This document shows, piece by piece, positions 37,084-44,860 of a stretch of 64,000 nt of DNA; within the stretch, counting starts at the first letter, position 1, and each line of letters opens with the position of its first letter. The notes beneath the pieces are model-generated. The model had not been told where the DNA came from. It saw only the letters and a program-made list of their open reading frames with translations, and ran no database searches. The DNA comes from MFD01213-c1 sp963704405. GTDB taxonomy: Bacteria; Planctomycetota; Phycisphaerae; Tepidisphaerales; Tepidisphaeraceae. Location of the stretch: contig OY969903.1 of assembly GCA_963704405.1 (NCBI GenBank), positions 4,588,001 to 4,652,000 of the forward strand. Direction: 5' to 3'. The translations under genes were made by a program, and so were the position numbers.

Positions 37084-38220
37084 TCAGGGGATTGTCAAAT
37101 CGGGGATTTCGAGTGGAATTTCGATTTGATGGGCGGATTTAGGGAGGCGGATTTTGATGGCCGCAGGGCCGCCTTCTTTCCAGTCATTGGCTTTTTTAGG
37201 ACGCAGTTCAATCTTGACGCTGGAGTCGGAGGGGTTGGCGTTGATGGCCACAGGCAACGGGCGTTGCTCGTCATCGGTGGCGGTGATTGCGCCGGAGCGG
37301 AGGAACTGGGCGGTCCGATAGGCGGCATTGCCATGCAGGTTCGTTCCATCGAGCGTGAGCCAGACGGCGGGGCCGCGCGTATTTCCTTCAGCGTGGGCGA
37401 CAGTGCATTTGAGATCGGCGTCGCCGACGGATTTATCAGGGGTGGTCAGGTCATCCACGTTGATTTCGGTGAAGTCTTCCGGGACATAGACGCGGATGAC
37501 GCCGGAGATGCTGACCTTGGCGAGCGGCTTGGGGAGATTAAAGTTGGCCTGGACATTCCAACAGTGCATGCCGTCCATGCGAGGTTCGGGAATGTTCCAG
37601 GAATTGTTATCGTGAATGGGATAGATCGTGCCGTCGTCGCCGCGCAGGTGATCGATGTCGAGGCCGTAGGCGACGCAACTGATGCCGCTGGCGGGATCGG
37701 GGATGAAGGCGATTTGCATTGAGCAGGTGCGCGCCGGCTCCGCGGATGAGCCGACCTGGAGGCGGGTATCGGAACTGACCGAATCGATGACAGCCAGCGT
37801 GAGTTCGGTAGGTGCAAGGATGACGAGAGGCGTTTTGGATTCGAGGAAAAGGCCGGTGTCGCCGTAATAGCCGACGGGAGCGACGCCGCCTTGGCGGCAG
37901 ATGTCGGCGATGACTTCAAGCAGGGGGCGGTCGTGTGCGTGAAGATCGAATTTTTTGGTTGACTGGCGATTCACAAACCTGAACGTGATGCCGGTCAATC
38001 GTGCGAGCTCGGCCATTGCCTTGGGGGCAGTGGTGGCGTCGAGATCGACAGTGACGAGAGTGGGTTTGGGAGCTGGGCGCGAGGTAGGCTGTGAGGCGGG
38101 AAGGGCTGCGTCAGCGACAGGTAAGGAGGCCGGCGGAGCCTCATCGGCGGCGATGGCGCAGTTCGCACCAGCACACACCAGTGCGGCGGCGATGAGGAAT
38201 GATTGGGTCAGGTGCAGCAT
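37084..38220 (-). CDS. Periplasmic protein with secretin-N/STN-like domain (A)
   Basis: I start at ATG 38220 (MLHLTQSFLIAAALVCAGAN, a signal peptide). After an Ala/Pro linker comes a short alpha/beta domain (VTVDLDATTAPKAMAELARL, then LLEVIADICRQGGV) that looks like the STN/N0 domain of secretins and TonB receptors. Beta-rich modules follow (LTLAVIDSVSSDTRLQVG, ISGVIRVYVPEDFTEINVDD). It is adjacent to a second protein of the same plan. The function is unknown; STN domains commonly dock partner proteins in the periplasm. Confidence 0.65.
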   Translation of the reverse strand: MLHLTQSFLIAAALVCAGANCAIAADEAPPASLPVADAALPASQPTSRPAPKPTLVTVDLDATTAPKAMAELARLTGITFRFVNRQSTKKFDLHAHDRPLLEVIADICRQGGVAPVGYYGDTGLFLESKTPLVILAPTELTLAVIDSVSSDTRLQVGSSAEPARTCSMQIAFIPDPASGISCVAYGLDIDHLRGDDGTIYPIHDNNSWNIPEPRMDGMHCWNVQANFNLPKPLAKVSISGVIRVYVPEDFTEINVDDLTTPDKSVGDADLKCTVAHAEGNTRGPAVWLTLDGTNLHGNAAYRTAQFLRSGAITATDDEQRPLPVAINANPSDSSVKIELRPKKANDWKEGGPAAIKIRLPKSAHQIEIPLEIPDLTIP

Positions 38221-38234
38221 GGTTCTCCTGAAGA

Positions 38235-39395
38235 TCAAGGGACGGCAATGTCCGCGGCCTGGAAGGGCAGACGAAGCGAAGCGGTCTCGGCAGGCATTTC
38301 CCAAACGAGTGTACTCGGGCCGTCGGTGGCCTTATCCGGTGAGGTGTTGGGGCTGGCGGCATAAAGTTGGAAGGTTGGGGTGTCGCCTCCGCCACCCCCG
38401 CCGCCTCGATATTCCATGACGACTCCTGCGGCGGTGGTGATTTTGCTTGCGCGAAAAGAGCCGAAAAGCATGGACTCGCGCTGCGGCCATGCCTGTTTGG
38501 GGATAGTTGCAGGACGATGCACCTTGAGGTTGATCTCCCAATTATCGCCGGACTTTGTAGGTGCGGCGAGTTCCATGTCCATTCCGTTGACCTGCGTCTT
38601 GATTGGTTTGCCGTCGGTGAGGCCCGTGAATGTAACGCGGGTGTTCGTGGCGGGAATCTGATATTCCGCAACGCCCTTGAGGATGGTGATGCGCTTGGCA
38701 GGCGGATCCGGGTAACGAAAACGAAATGTTGCATTAAGCCGATCCAGCGGCTGGGGGCCTTCGCCATTAGTCGGCTGGTTTTTATTCATCGGCGTTAAAT
38801 TTCTGCCTTGTTCGTCAACGGCCTGCTCGATGGTGATTTTGGGGAAATTGATGGCGAGTTGGCGGCTGCCGCCTTCAACCTGGAAGTCAATATCCAGTGT
38901 TGGCGGGTTTTTTGCGGTGACCGGAAGACTGGCACGCCTGGAGATGTATGAGGGGGAAATCTTCAGCGTGCCGTCGCCGAGAGGGCGGCCCTGGTTCATG
39001 TAACCCGCGGGGTTGTAACCTTGAACCTGAAGCGAGGTGGAGTTGTCGTTGGAGTTGGGCTCGATGCGCACGTTGAGCGTGCGCGCGAGGTGATCGAGCG
39101 CTTTTTCCACCGGTTCATCCTGGATGTTGATGTCGTAATACATGATCGGCGCGGGGACGGATTCAGCGCGGTTGGAAAATGTGGAGACGTTGATCGCGAG
39201 GGGCAGGCCACTGGCTTTGGTAAACTGCTCGATCCCCTGTTCCATCGTCACGCGGTCGGCGTGAAAGGTGATGCGCTGAGCGACCTGCCCGGTCGGCTCG
39301 GTAACGGTGACTTGCTCCACCTTGGCTTCGCCGGCGATGGACGCATGCGGCAGCGAGGCAATCAGGCAGGCGAACGGAATGGCCAGGCGTTTCAT
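38235..39395 (-). CDS. Periplasmic protein with secretin-N/STN-like domain (B)
   Basis: I start at ATG 39395 (MKRLAIPFACLIASLPHAS, signal peptide), with AGGA just upstream. It carries two STN-like patches (ITFHADRVTMEQGIEQFTKA and YYDINIQDEPVEKALDHLAR) and beta-rich modules similar in order to its neighbour (RITILKGVAEYQIPATNTRV, INLKVHRPATIPK). A short GGGGGGG tract near residue 333 breaks the C-terminal part. The two genes are 14 bases apart and are probably an old duplication, each fitted to the same partner complex. Confidence 0.65.
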   Translation of the reverse strand: MKRLAIPFACLIASLPHASIAGEAKVEQVTVTEPTGQVAQRITFHADRVTMEQGIEQFTKASGLPLAINVSTFSNRAESVPAPIMYYDINIQDEPVEKALDHLARTLNVRIEPNSNDNSTSLQVQGYNPAGYMNQGRPLGDGTLKISPSYISRRASLPVTAKNPPTLDIDFQVEGGSRQLAINFPKITIEQAVDEQGRNLTPMNKNQPTNGEGPQPLDRLNATFRFRYPDPPAKRITILKGVAEYQIPATNTRVTFTGLTDGKPIKTQVNGMDMELAAPTKSGDNWEINLKVHRPATIPKQAWPQRESMLFGSFRASKITTAAGVVMEYRGGGGGGGDTPTFQLYAASPNTSPDKATDGPSTLVWEMPAETASLRLPFQAADIAVP

Positions 39396-39435
39396 GAGGA
39401 CCTTTCTGTGATTCTGCTTTAGCTGTGCGCACATT

Positions 39436-39678
39436 TCAGGTGACGGGTTGAGTGGATGTTGGTTCAGTGGTTGGTGATGGCGATGGAATGTCCGAAGGCG
39501 CGCTGGTGGGCACCGTAGCCGGCATCGTCGCGGGAGTGGGCGCCGAGAAGCAGTTGCGGTTCATTTCTCGCTTGGCGGCGTCGTCCATCGTTCGGATGTC
39601 CGCGGGGCGAGTGTCGCGGTGGGAGGGAGCACACCCGGCGATGATGGCGAGGGAAAGAAGAAGCAGTTTTAAGCGCAT
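39436..39678 (-). CDS. Small lipoprotein
   Basis: The 80-residue product has a clear lipobox (MRLKLLLLSLAIIAGC with cleavage before C16). A short charged part and a Pro/Thr/Ser-rich tail follow. It lies 40 bases before the next gene on its strand and its start overlaps the gene upstream by 10 bases. No domain is recognised. It may anchor cluster products at the outer membrane. Confidence 0.6.
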   Translation of the reverse strand: MRLKLLLLSLAIIAGCAPSHRDTRPADIRTMDDAAKREMNRNCFSAPTPATMPATVPTSAPSDIPSPSPTTEPTSTQPVT

Positions 39679-40235
39679 GGGATTTTCTCTAATGTTTCAG
39701 GCTTTGGTGCGTTGCCCGGCTGGGCGGGCGTCAAACCGAGATCAAGGAGCTTGCCGAGCAGGAGTTTGGCGCGGTCCAGGTCGGCAGACCAAACGATGAG
39801 GTAGCAGGAGCGCGCGCCCTGCGGCCAAAAGCTTGCGGCGTGGGGCGGTTCGAGCCGGCAGGCTACGCCACGCGCCTGTAACTGCTGTTGCAGGAGTGAA
39901 GCGAGCATACTGTCGCTGGTTTCGTGGACGATCACATTTTCCTCATCCGGGTGCGAGCGCCTTGGCGAAATTGTTTCCGCGGGCCAGTCATTTTGAAGCC
40001 GGGCGATGCGGCGGCGTTTTGCCACGTGTGTGGGCTGGCCGCACTCGGGGCAGAGCAGGAACCCGCCGCGGACATCATAACCGCAATGATCGCAGGTTTC
40101 GGTGTCTTCGTCTTCCGAATCGGCGTCCGAAGATATCTTCAACATTCGCCGGATGATCGGCAGGACCAAGAGAAGAATTCCAAACAGGCCGATGAGCACG
40201 GCGGTCGCAAAGACGGTGGAGAAAACCTGCATCAT
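39669..40235 (-). CDS. Membrane-anchored zinc-ribbon protein
   Basis: The 188-residue protein has an N-terminal membrane helix (FATAVLIGLFGILLLVLPII), a four-Cys zinc ribbon (CDHCGYDVRG, LLCPECGQPTH) and a C-terminal alpha/beta module (VHETSDSMLASLLQQQLQAR, RSCYLIVWSADLDRAKLLLG) that resembles the DUF2007 fold of signal-transducing proteins. This is a common planctomycete layout of unknown role. It sits between moxR and the lipoprotein on the same strand. Confidence 0.68.
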   Translation of the reverse strand: MMQVFSTVFATAVLIGLFGILLLVLPIIRRMLKISSDADSEDEDTETCDHCGYDVRGGFLLCPECGQPTHVAKRRRIARLQNDWPAETISPRRSHPDEENVIVHETSDSMLASLLQQQLQARGVACRLEPPHAASFWPQGARSCYLIVWSADLDRAKLLLGKLLDLGLTPAQPGNAPKPETLEKIPCA

Positions 40236-40271
40236 GGATCTGATTCCAAGTTTTGGCAGGCCTTGGCCGCC

Positions 40272-41327
40272 CTACCGCCGACCGGCGGCTGCGGGAGCGG
40301 TGGTCTCGCCTTCGATCGCGGTCGGAGTCTCGTTGATCACTTTTTCCAGCACCATGTCGGTGGTGATGCCCTCGGCTTCGCCTTCGAAATTAAGGATGAC
40401 GCGGTGGCGCATCGCGGGAATCACGACTTCCTTGATGTCCTTGAAGCTGACATGGAAGCGGCCATCCAAAAGTGCGCGCACTTTGCTCGCCAGCGTGATC
40501 GCCTGCGCGGCTCGGGGGCTGGCGCCAACTCTAAGGAACTGGTTGACCATGGGGATCGCATAGACGCCCTGCGGATGGGTCGCGAGCGTGCAGCGAATGG
40601 CGTAATCCTGGACATGCGGGGCGATCACGACGCGCTTGATGAGGTTCTGATGCTGCATGATACGCGGGCCGTCGAGGACGGGCTGGGGGTCGTCTTTATA
40701 GTTGGTAGTCGTGCGGTCAAGGATCTGCTTGAGCTCGGCTCGGCCGGAATACTGGACCAGGAGCTTATAGAAGAAGCGGTCGAGCTGGGCTTCGGGGAGC
40801 GGATAGGTGCCTTCCTGTTCCAGCGGGTTCTGCGTCGCCATGACAAAGAAAGGAAGATCGAGTTGGCGGATTTCACCGCCGGCGGTGACCTGTTTTTCCT
40901 GCATGGCTTCAAGGAGGGCGCTTTGGGTCTTGGGTGTGGCGCGGTTGATTTCGTCAGCGAGGACGATCTGCGAGAAAATGGGGCCGTGCATGAACTGGAA
41001 GGCTTTGAGGCCCTGCGCATTTTCCATGATGATGTTGGTGCCGATCACGTCGGCGGGCATCAGGTCCGGCGTGAACTGGATGCGGTTGAATTTCAGGTTC
41101 AAGGCCTGTGCGAGTGAGCGGATGAGCGCGGTTTTGCCCAGGCCGGGGACGCCTTCAAGTAGTGCGTGACCACCGACGAAGAGGCAGGTGAGGACGCCGT
41201 CGACGATCTCTTCATGACCGACAATCGCCTTGCCGATTTCGGATTGGACGGCTCGGTAGTCGTGGCGAAACTGATCGGTAAGCGCCTGGATCTGGGGGTC
41301 TACGCCGGGGATGCTTTGTTGGGTCAT
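40272..41327 (-). CDS. MoxR-family AAA+ ATPase
   Basis: The 351-residue protein has Walker A GVPGLGKTALIR, Walker B IVLADEINRATPKTQSALLE and sensor 1 ATQNPLEQEGTYPLPEAQLD, the MoxR pattern. MoxR ATPases act as chaperones that load metal ions or mature VWA-domain partners. The partners here are clear: DUF58, the BatA-like protein and the large VWA protein directly upstream. The C-terminus has a short Ala-rich tail. Confidence 0.93.
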   Translation of the reverse strand: MTQQSIPGVDPQIQALTDQFRHDYRAVQSEIGKAIVGHEEIVDGVLTCLFVGGHALLEGVPGLGKTALIRSLAQALNLKFNRIQFTPDLMPADVIGTNIIMENAQGLKAFQFMHGPIFSQIVLADEINRATPKTQSALLEAMQEKQVTAGGEIRQLDLPFFVMATQNPLEQEGTYPLPEAQLDRFFYKLLVQYSGRAELKQILDRTTTNYKDDPQPVLDGPRIMQHQNLIKRVVIAPHVQDYAIRCTLATHPQGVYAIPMVNQFLRVGASPRAAQAITLASKVRALLDGRFHVSFKDIKEVVIPAMRHRVILNFEGEAEGITTDMVLEKVINETPTAIEGETTAPAAAGRR

Positions 41328-41413
41328 GCGTTTCTCGGTTTGGTATAGATCGAATAAAGGTTAAGCCGTTGTTTCCGCAGTTTTTTCTCGTTCGAGAATT
41401 TTAGCGGCTCCAC

Positions 41414-44400
41414 TCACTCTCCTTGTTCTTTTTCTTTGATTTTTTGCTGGGCTCTTCGTTTGGCTTCCATCAGGCTGCTCATGCCGCCTTCGGGCTGGGC
41501 GCCCTTGGGCTGGATCTTTTTGGGGGGCGGCGGAACGGGTTTGTCGGTTGCGCCGCCGACTACCTTGGTGATGTCGCCTTCGACAGTGGTGGCGGTTTGG
41601 GCAGGTTCGAATTTGGCTTTGGGGTTGGGACGGGCCGCGGCGGCGCCCGGCGCATTGGCTGGGGTTTGGGAGGCGGCAGCTCCTTCTTCGCGGATTCGCT
41701 TCAGTGCATCGACGCTCTGGCGGGTTTCTACTTTTCTGGTTGTCGTGAAGGAGCGGATCGCGCCCGTCGCCGTGGCGGCGTAGCGCTTCATGGCGATCCA
41801 GTCCCAGGCGATTCTTCGCGTCGCCACGTCGATCAGGATCAGCGCGATCAGGACGGGGATCAGGATATCCCACATCGGCATGGGGCTGATAGCCGGCGGG
41901 AGACCTTCGTGGTTGAACAGATCGGCGGCGGCGACGTCGAACGGGGGCAGGACGCGGCCGCCCGTCCGCTCGGCAATGTCTTTCAGCACGGCATCGTTGC
42001 TCTGGAGGTCGCGCAGCTCGGGAGAATTATTCATCGCGACACCGCTGAGCAGCATTCCTTTTTCACCGCCGGCGCCGGTGTATTCCATGGCGGCGACATA
42101 AGTGCCGGGCTCGGGCGTGTCGAACGTGCCCTCATAAATGCCCGGGCCGGTCTGGACGAGACGGACATCGAGCGGTGGTTTGTTTGGATCAGGGCCGGCG
42201 ACTTTACCGGCAATATTCAAGAAGTTCTGGAAGCCGCTGTCTTTATTCAGGGCTTCAACGCGGATGTGGCCTTTGTCGCCAGACTGCGTGGTGGCAATGT
42301 CAAACAGCGTGGACATCGGCGGGCGGGCAACACCGCGGACGATCTGGGCCCAAAGCTTGTTGTAGTCGGGCGAACCTACCCACCAGGCGCCCCACTGATT
42401 GTTGGCATCCGAAGTATAGACCGCCGCGCGGCCAAGGCCTGTCTGCCAATGGGCGAGAACGGGATCGTTATTTTTCCCTGCGACGATCGGGATTTCGATC
42501 TGCGGATTATTCTTGCGGCTGGTGAGGACCATCCCTTTGACCGGCTGGAACTCGCCAATGCCTTTGATCATGTCGCTGCTGCTGGGAGTGCGAAGAAGCT
42601 TAATGCCGTTGTTGTCTTCCGTAATCAAACTGCGGCGGACTACCGTCGCTTCCTTCACGAAAATCTGCGGGAGCTGATTCGGATTGGCGTTAATCGGGCC
42701 GTAGGCTTTGCCGTGCAATTGGGCGGCAATATCTTTCATCGTAGGCGGCAGGCCGGTGGCGTCGCCATTGTGCGGGTAGACGCTGACTGTGCTGACAGTG
42801 ACCTTGGCGTCATTGTACGCTTTGATCAGCGCGGGGCTGGGGGATTGGGGATCGCCATCGCTGATGACGATCACGTGCTTCTGCTTTGCGTCGCTGTCTT
42901 TGATCCCTTTGTTCCCTCCGGAACCATTCAGCGCGACATTCATGGCGTCTTCAAAGTCGGGCATGTCGCCGACGTTCATCGCCTTGGCTGCCTTAATCGG
43001 TTTGGAACCATCGCCTTTGGCGGCCAGCGGGAAATCCCACATGCTGCCGCCGCCGTTCCAACTGAAGCTGACGATGCCGACTTCGTCCATGGCGCTGAGC
43101 GTTTCGATGGCTTTGATGCAGCACTGCTGGCCGTAATAATTGCCATCGGGGAATTCGCAGGCGTGCATGACCATCACCAGCGCACCCTTGGGAATCTGCC
43201 GCTGGGCGGGGATGTCCATGTTGACGGGGAGCACTTCTTCCAGCTTGCGGCCCTGCCAGCCTCCCGCGCCGAAGGTTTCCGGCCCGCCGATCATGACGAG
43301 CCCGCCGCCCATATCGTGAACGTAGGTGGCAAGATTTTTCTGCTGCTCCTCGCTGAGACCGCCGGGACCGTAGGAAACATTGGCGAGAATCACGGCGTCA
43401 TAGTTTTCCAGGCTGATGAGCGACGTGGGAAATTGGTCCGGGGTGATGTGATTTTCCGATGTGACTTCGATGCCTTCTTCATTCAACGTTTTGCGGAGCG
43501 TTTCGCCGCGGCCATCGGGGACATTATCGACATAAAGGATCTGTCCTTTTCCCTGGACAAACGTGAAGGCATCGCCGGCATCGTTGCTGGTCAGAGTATC
43601 GACGCTGTTGGATTTGATTTGATTGCCTGGTTTTTTGCCGGGCAGGGCTTTGGCGCTGTTGGAAACTTCGACACTGACGGAGGCGTCAGGTTCGTCGGCT
43701 TCAAAGGAGGCATGAAATTGATGCACGCCGCGGCTGCCGAGCGGCGGAACGCGAATGCCGACGTGCGTGACAGAAGGATGCGCCGAATCGGCCGCGGGCG
43801 TAAGCGTCACGCCCATCGTCGGCTGCACGCCTTCAGTGGCGGGGTCCAGATCCATCGGCACGCCCTGGTGCAGCACCGTCAGCTTGCCCGTGACGGGGAA
43901 TGTATTGGTCGACTTGAGAAAAACATCGAGCGTGAACGGTTCATTCTCGCGCTTCCACGTGGGCGCGACAAATTTGTCCATTAACACTTCATGCTGCACA
44001 TCGTAATGCAGCGGCATGACATCGATCGGAATATGCTGAGCCGCGGCGTCGGAGACGGCGGCGTCCAGGTCGCCTTGCGTCTTGTTCCCATCCCAGATCA
44101 AAAGCATCCGGTGCATCGCATCTTTGCGCAGCGTCGCCAGCCCAAGCTGAATCGCGGCAGCAGGATCGGTGCCCGAACCCGCATCACGAATCGAACCCGA
44201 TTCAAGCGAAAGATGCGTGTTCGGGAGCGCATCGATCAATGCATTGTTCTGAAAGCTGATCTCGCCAATCTTGTCATCCGCTGGCTTCTCTTTATCTGAG
44301 ACAGACCGAAGGTAATCATCCAGCGAAGATTGAAGCGTTTGCCCCGGATAATCCTGCACGTTGCTGGTGGACTGGCTGATGTCACGCAGCACCATCACTT

Positions 44401-44653
44401 CCAGATCGTGCGATTGCCGCTGATATCGAATGCCTCCCAGGATGAGAATCATCAGCAGCAGGACGAGCAGGCGGATGGAGATCGCGACCCATTTCCGCAC
44501 AGGACCAAGCCCCGCGAGAGAGCGCACGCCTAGGAGGAGAATCGGAAACCCAAGCGCGGCCAGCAACGCCAGCGCGATCCAACCGGAGAAATACTCCAGG
44601 TGAATTGGAGCGACGAACGCGAGGTTGGGAATTGGAGCAATCACGTGTGGCAT
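41414..44653 (-). CDS. Large membrane VWA/glutamine amidotransferase-like protein
   Basis: I start at ATG 44653. The protein has about 1079 residues. Two helices at the N-terminus (WIALALLAALGFPILLLGVR, AISIRLLVLLLMILILGGIR) lead to a periplasmic VWA-type domain whose MIDAS reads DISQSTS. A class I amidotransferase-like fold (YDAVILANVSYGPGGLSEEQ, GGGLVMIGGPETFGAGGWQG) lacks the catalytic Cys. A second VWA-like segment (HVIVISDGDPQSPSP) follows. A helix near residue 915 (MWDILIPVLIALILIDVATR) precedes a cytoplasmic Pro/Lys/Gln-rich tail. It is the first gene of the MoxR cluster. Confidence 0.82.
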   Translation of the reverse strand: MPHVIAPIPNLAFVAPIHLEYFSGWIALALLAALGFPILLLGVRSLAGLGPVRKWVAISIRLLVLLLMILILGGIRYQRQSHDLEVMVLRDISQSTSNVQDYPGQTLQSSLDDYLRSVSDKEKPADDKIGEISFQNNALIDALPNTHLSLESGSIRDAGSGTDPAAAIQLGLATLRKDAMHRMLLIWDGNKTQGDLDAAVSDAAAQHIPIDVMPLHYDVQHEVLMDKFVAPTWKRENEPFTLDVFLKSTNTFPVTGKLTVLHQGVPMDLDPATEGVQPTMGVTLTPAADSAHPSVTHVGIRVPPLGSRGVHQFHASFEADEPDASVSVEVSNSAKALPGKKPGNQIKSNSVDTLTSNDAGDAFTFVQGKGQILYVDNVPDGRGETLRKTLNEEGIEVTSENHITPDQFPTSLISLENYDAVILANVSYGPGGLSEEQQKNLATYVHDMGGGLVMIGGPETFGAGGWQGRKLEEVLPVNMDIPAQRQIPKGALVMVMHACEFPDGNYYGQQCCIKAIETLSAMDEVGIVSFSWNGGGSMWDFPLAAKGDGSKPIKAAKAMNVGDMPDFEDAMNVALNGSGGNKGIKDSDAKQKHVIVISDGDPQSPSPALIKAYNDAKVTVSTVSVYPHNGDATGLPPTMKDIAAQLHGKAYGPINANPNQLPQIFVKEATVVRRSLITEDNNGIKLLRTPSSSDMIKGIGEFQPVKGMVLTSRKNNPQIEIPIVAGKNNDPVLAHWQTGLGRAAVYTSDANNQWGAWWVGSPDYNKLWAQIVRGVARPPMSTLFDIATTQSGDKGHIRVEALNKDSGFQNFLNIAGKVAGPDPNKPPLDVRLVQTGPGIYEGTFDTPEPGTYVAAMEYTGAGGEKGMLLSGVAMNNSPELRDLQSNDAVLKDIAERTGGRVLPPFDVAAADLFNHEGLPPAISPMPMWDILIPVLIALILIDVATRRIAWDWIAMKRYAATATGAIRSFTTTRKVETRQSVDALKRIREEGAAASQTPANAPGAAAARPNPKAKFEPAQTATTVEGDITKVVGGATDKPVPPPPKKIQPKGAQPEGGMSSLMEAKRRAQQKIKEKEQGE

Positions 44654-44683
44654 TACCACGGAGCACGAAGAAAGAAATCTTGT

Positions 44684-44845
44684 TTACACAACCCGTCGAA
44701 CGATTCCGTCTTTGAACATGGGAACGTTGAAGTTGATCAGGAGTTCGACGCAATGTCCGCTGAGCTTAAGATAAGTTAGAAGCTGGGCTTCAGATAGTGG
44801 GACTAATTTTTCTATGGCCCGCTCCTCTCTGATGTTTCTTCTCCA
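44684..44845 (-). pseudogene. Remnant of a GxxExxY protein
   Basis: On the minus strand an open segment reads AIEKLVPLSEAQLLTYLKLS and then ELLINFNVPMFKDGIVRRVV, ending in TAA at 44684. The xAQLLTYLKLSGxxxxLLINFN block is the C-terminal end of the GxxExxY family (PD-(D/E)XK-like), small genes common in planctomycete intergenic space. The N-terminal half with the GxxExxY motif is missing. Confidence 0.65.
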
Positions 44846-44860
44846 TGGCCAACCATCGCT

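Noticed and set aside
35965..37722. A 585-codon plus-strand frame in the MoxR cluster
   Set aside because: It crosses DUF58, the PIN remnant and the small protein on the opposite strand and shows only antisense composition.
41423..43984. An 853-codon plus-strand frame
   Set aside because: It is the antisense of the large VWA protein, which has clear domains and membrane segments.
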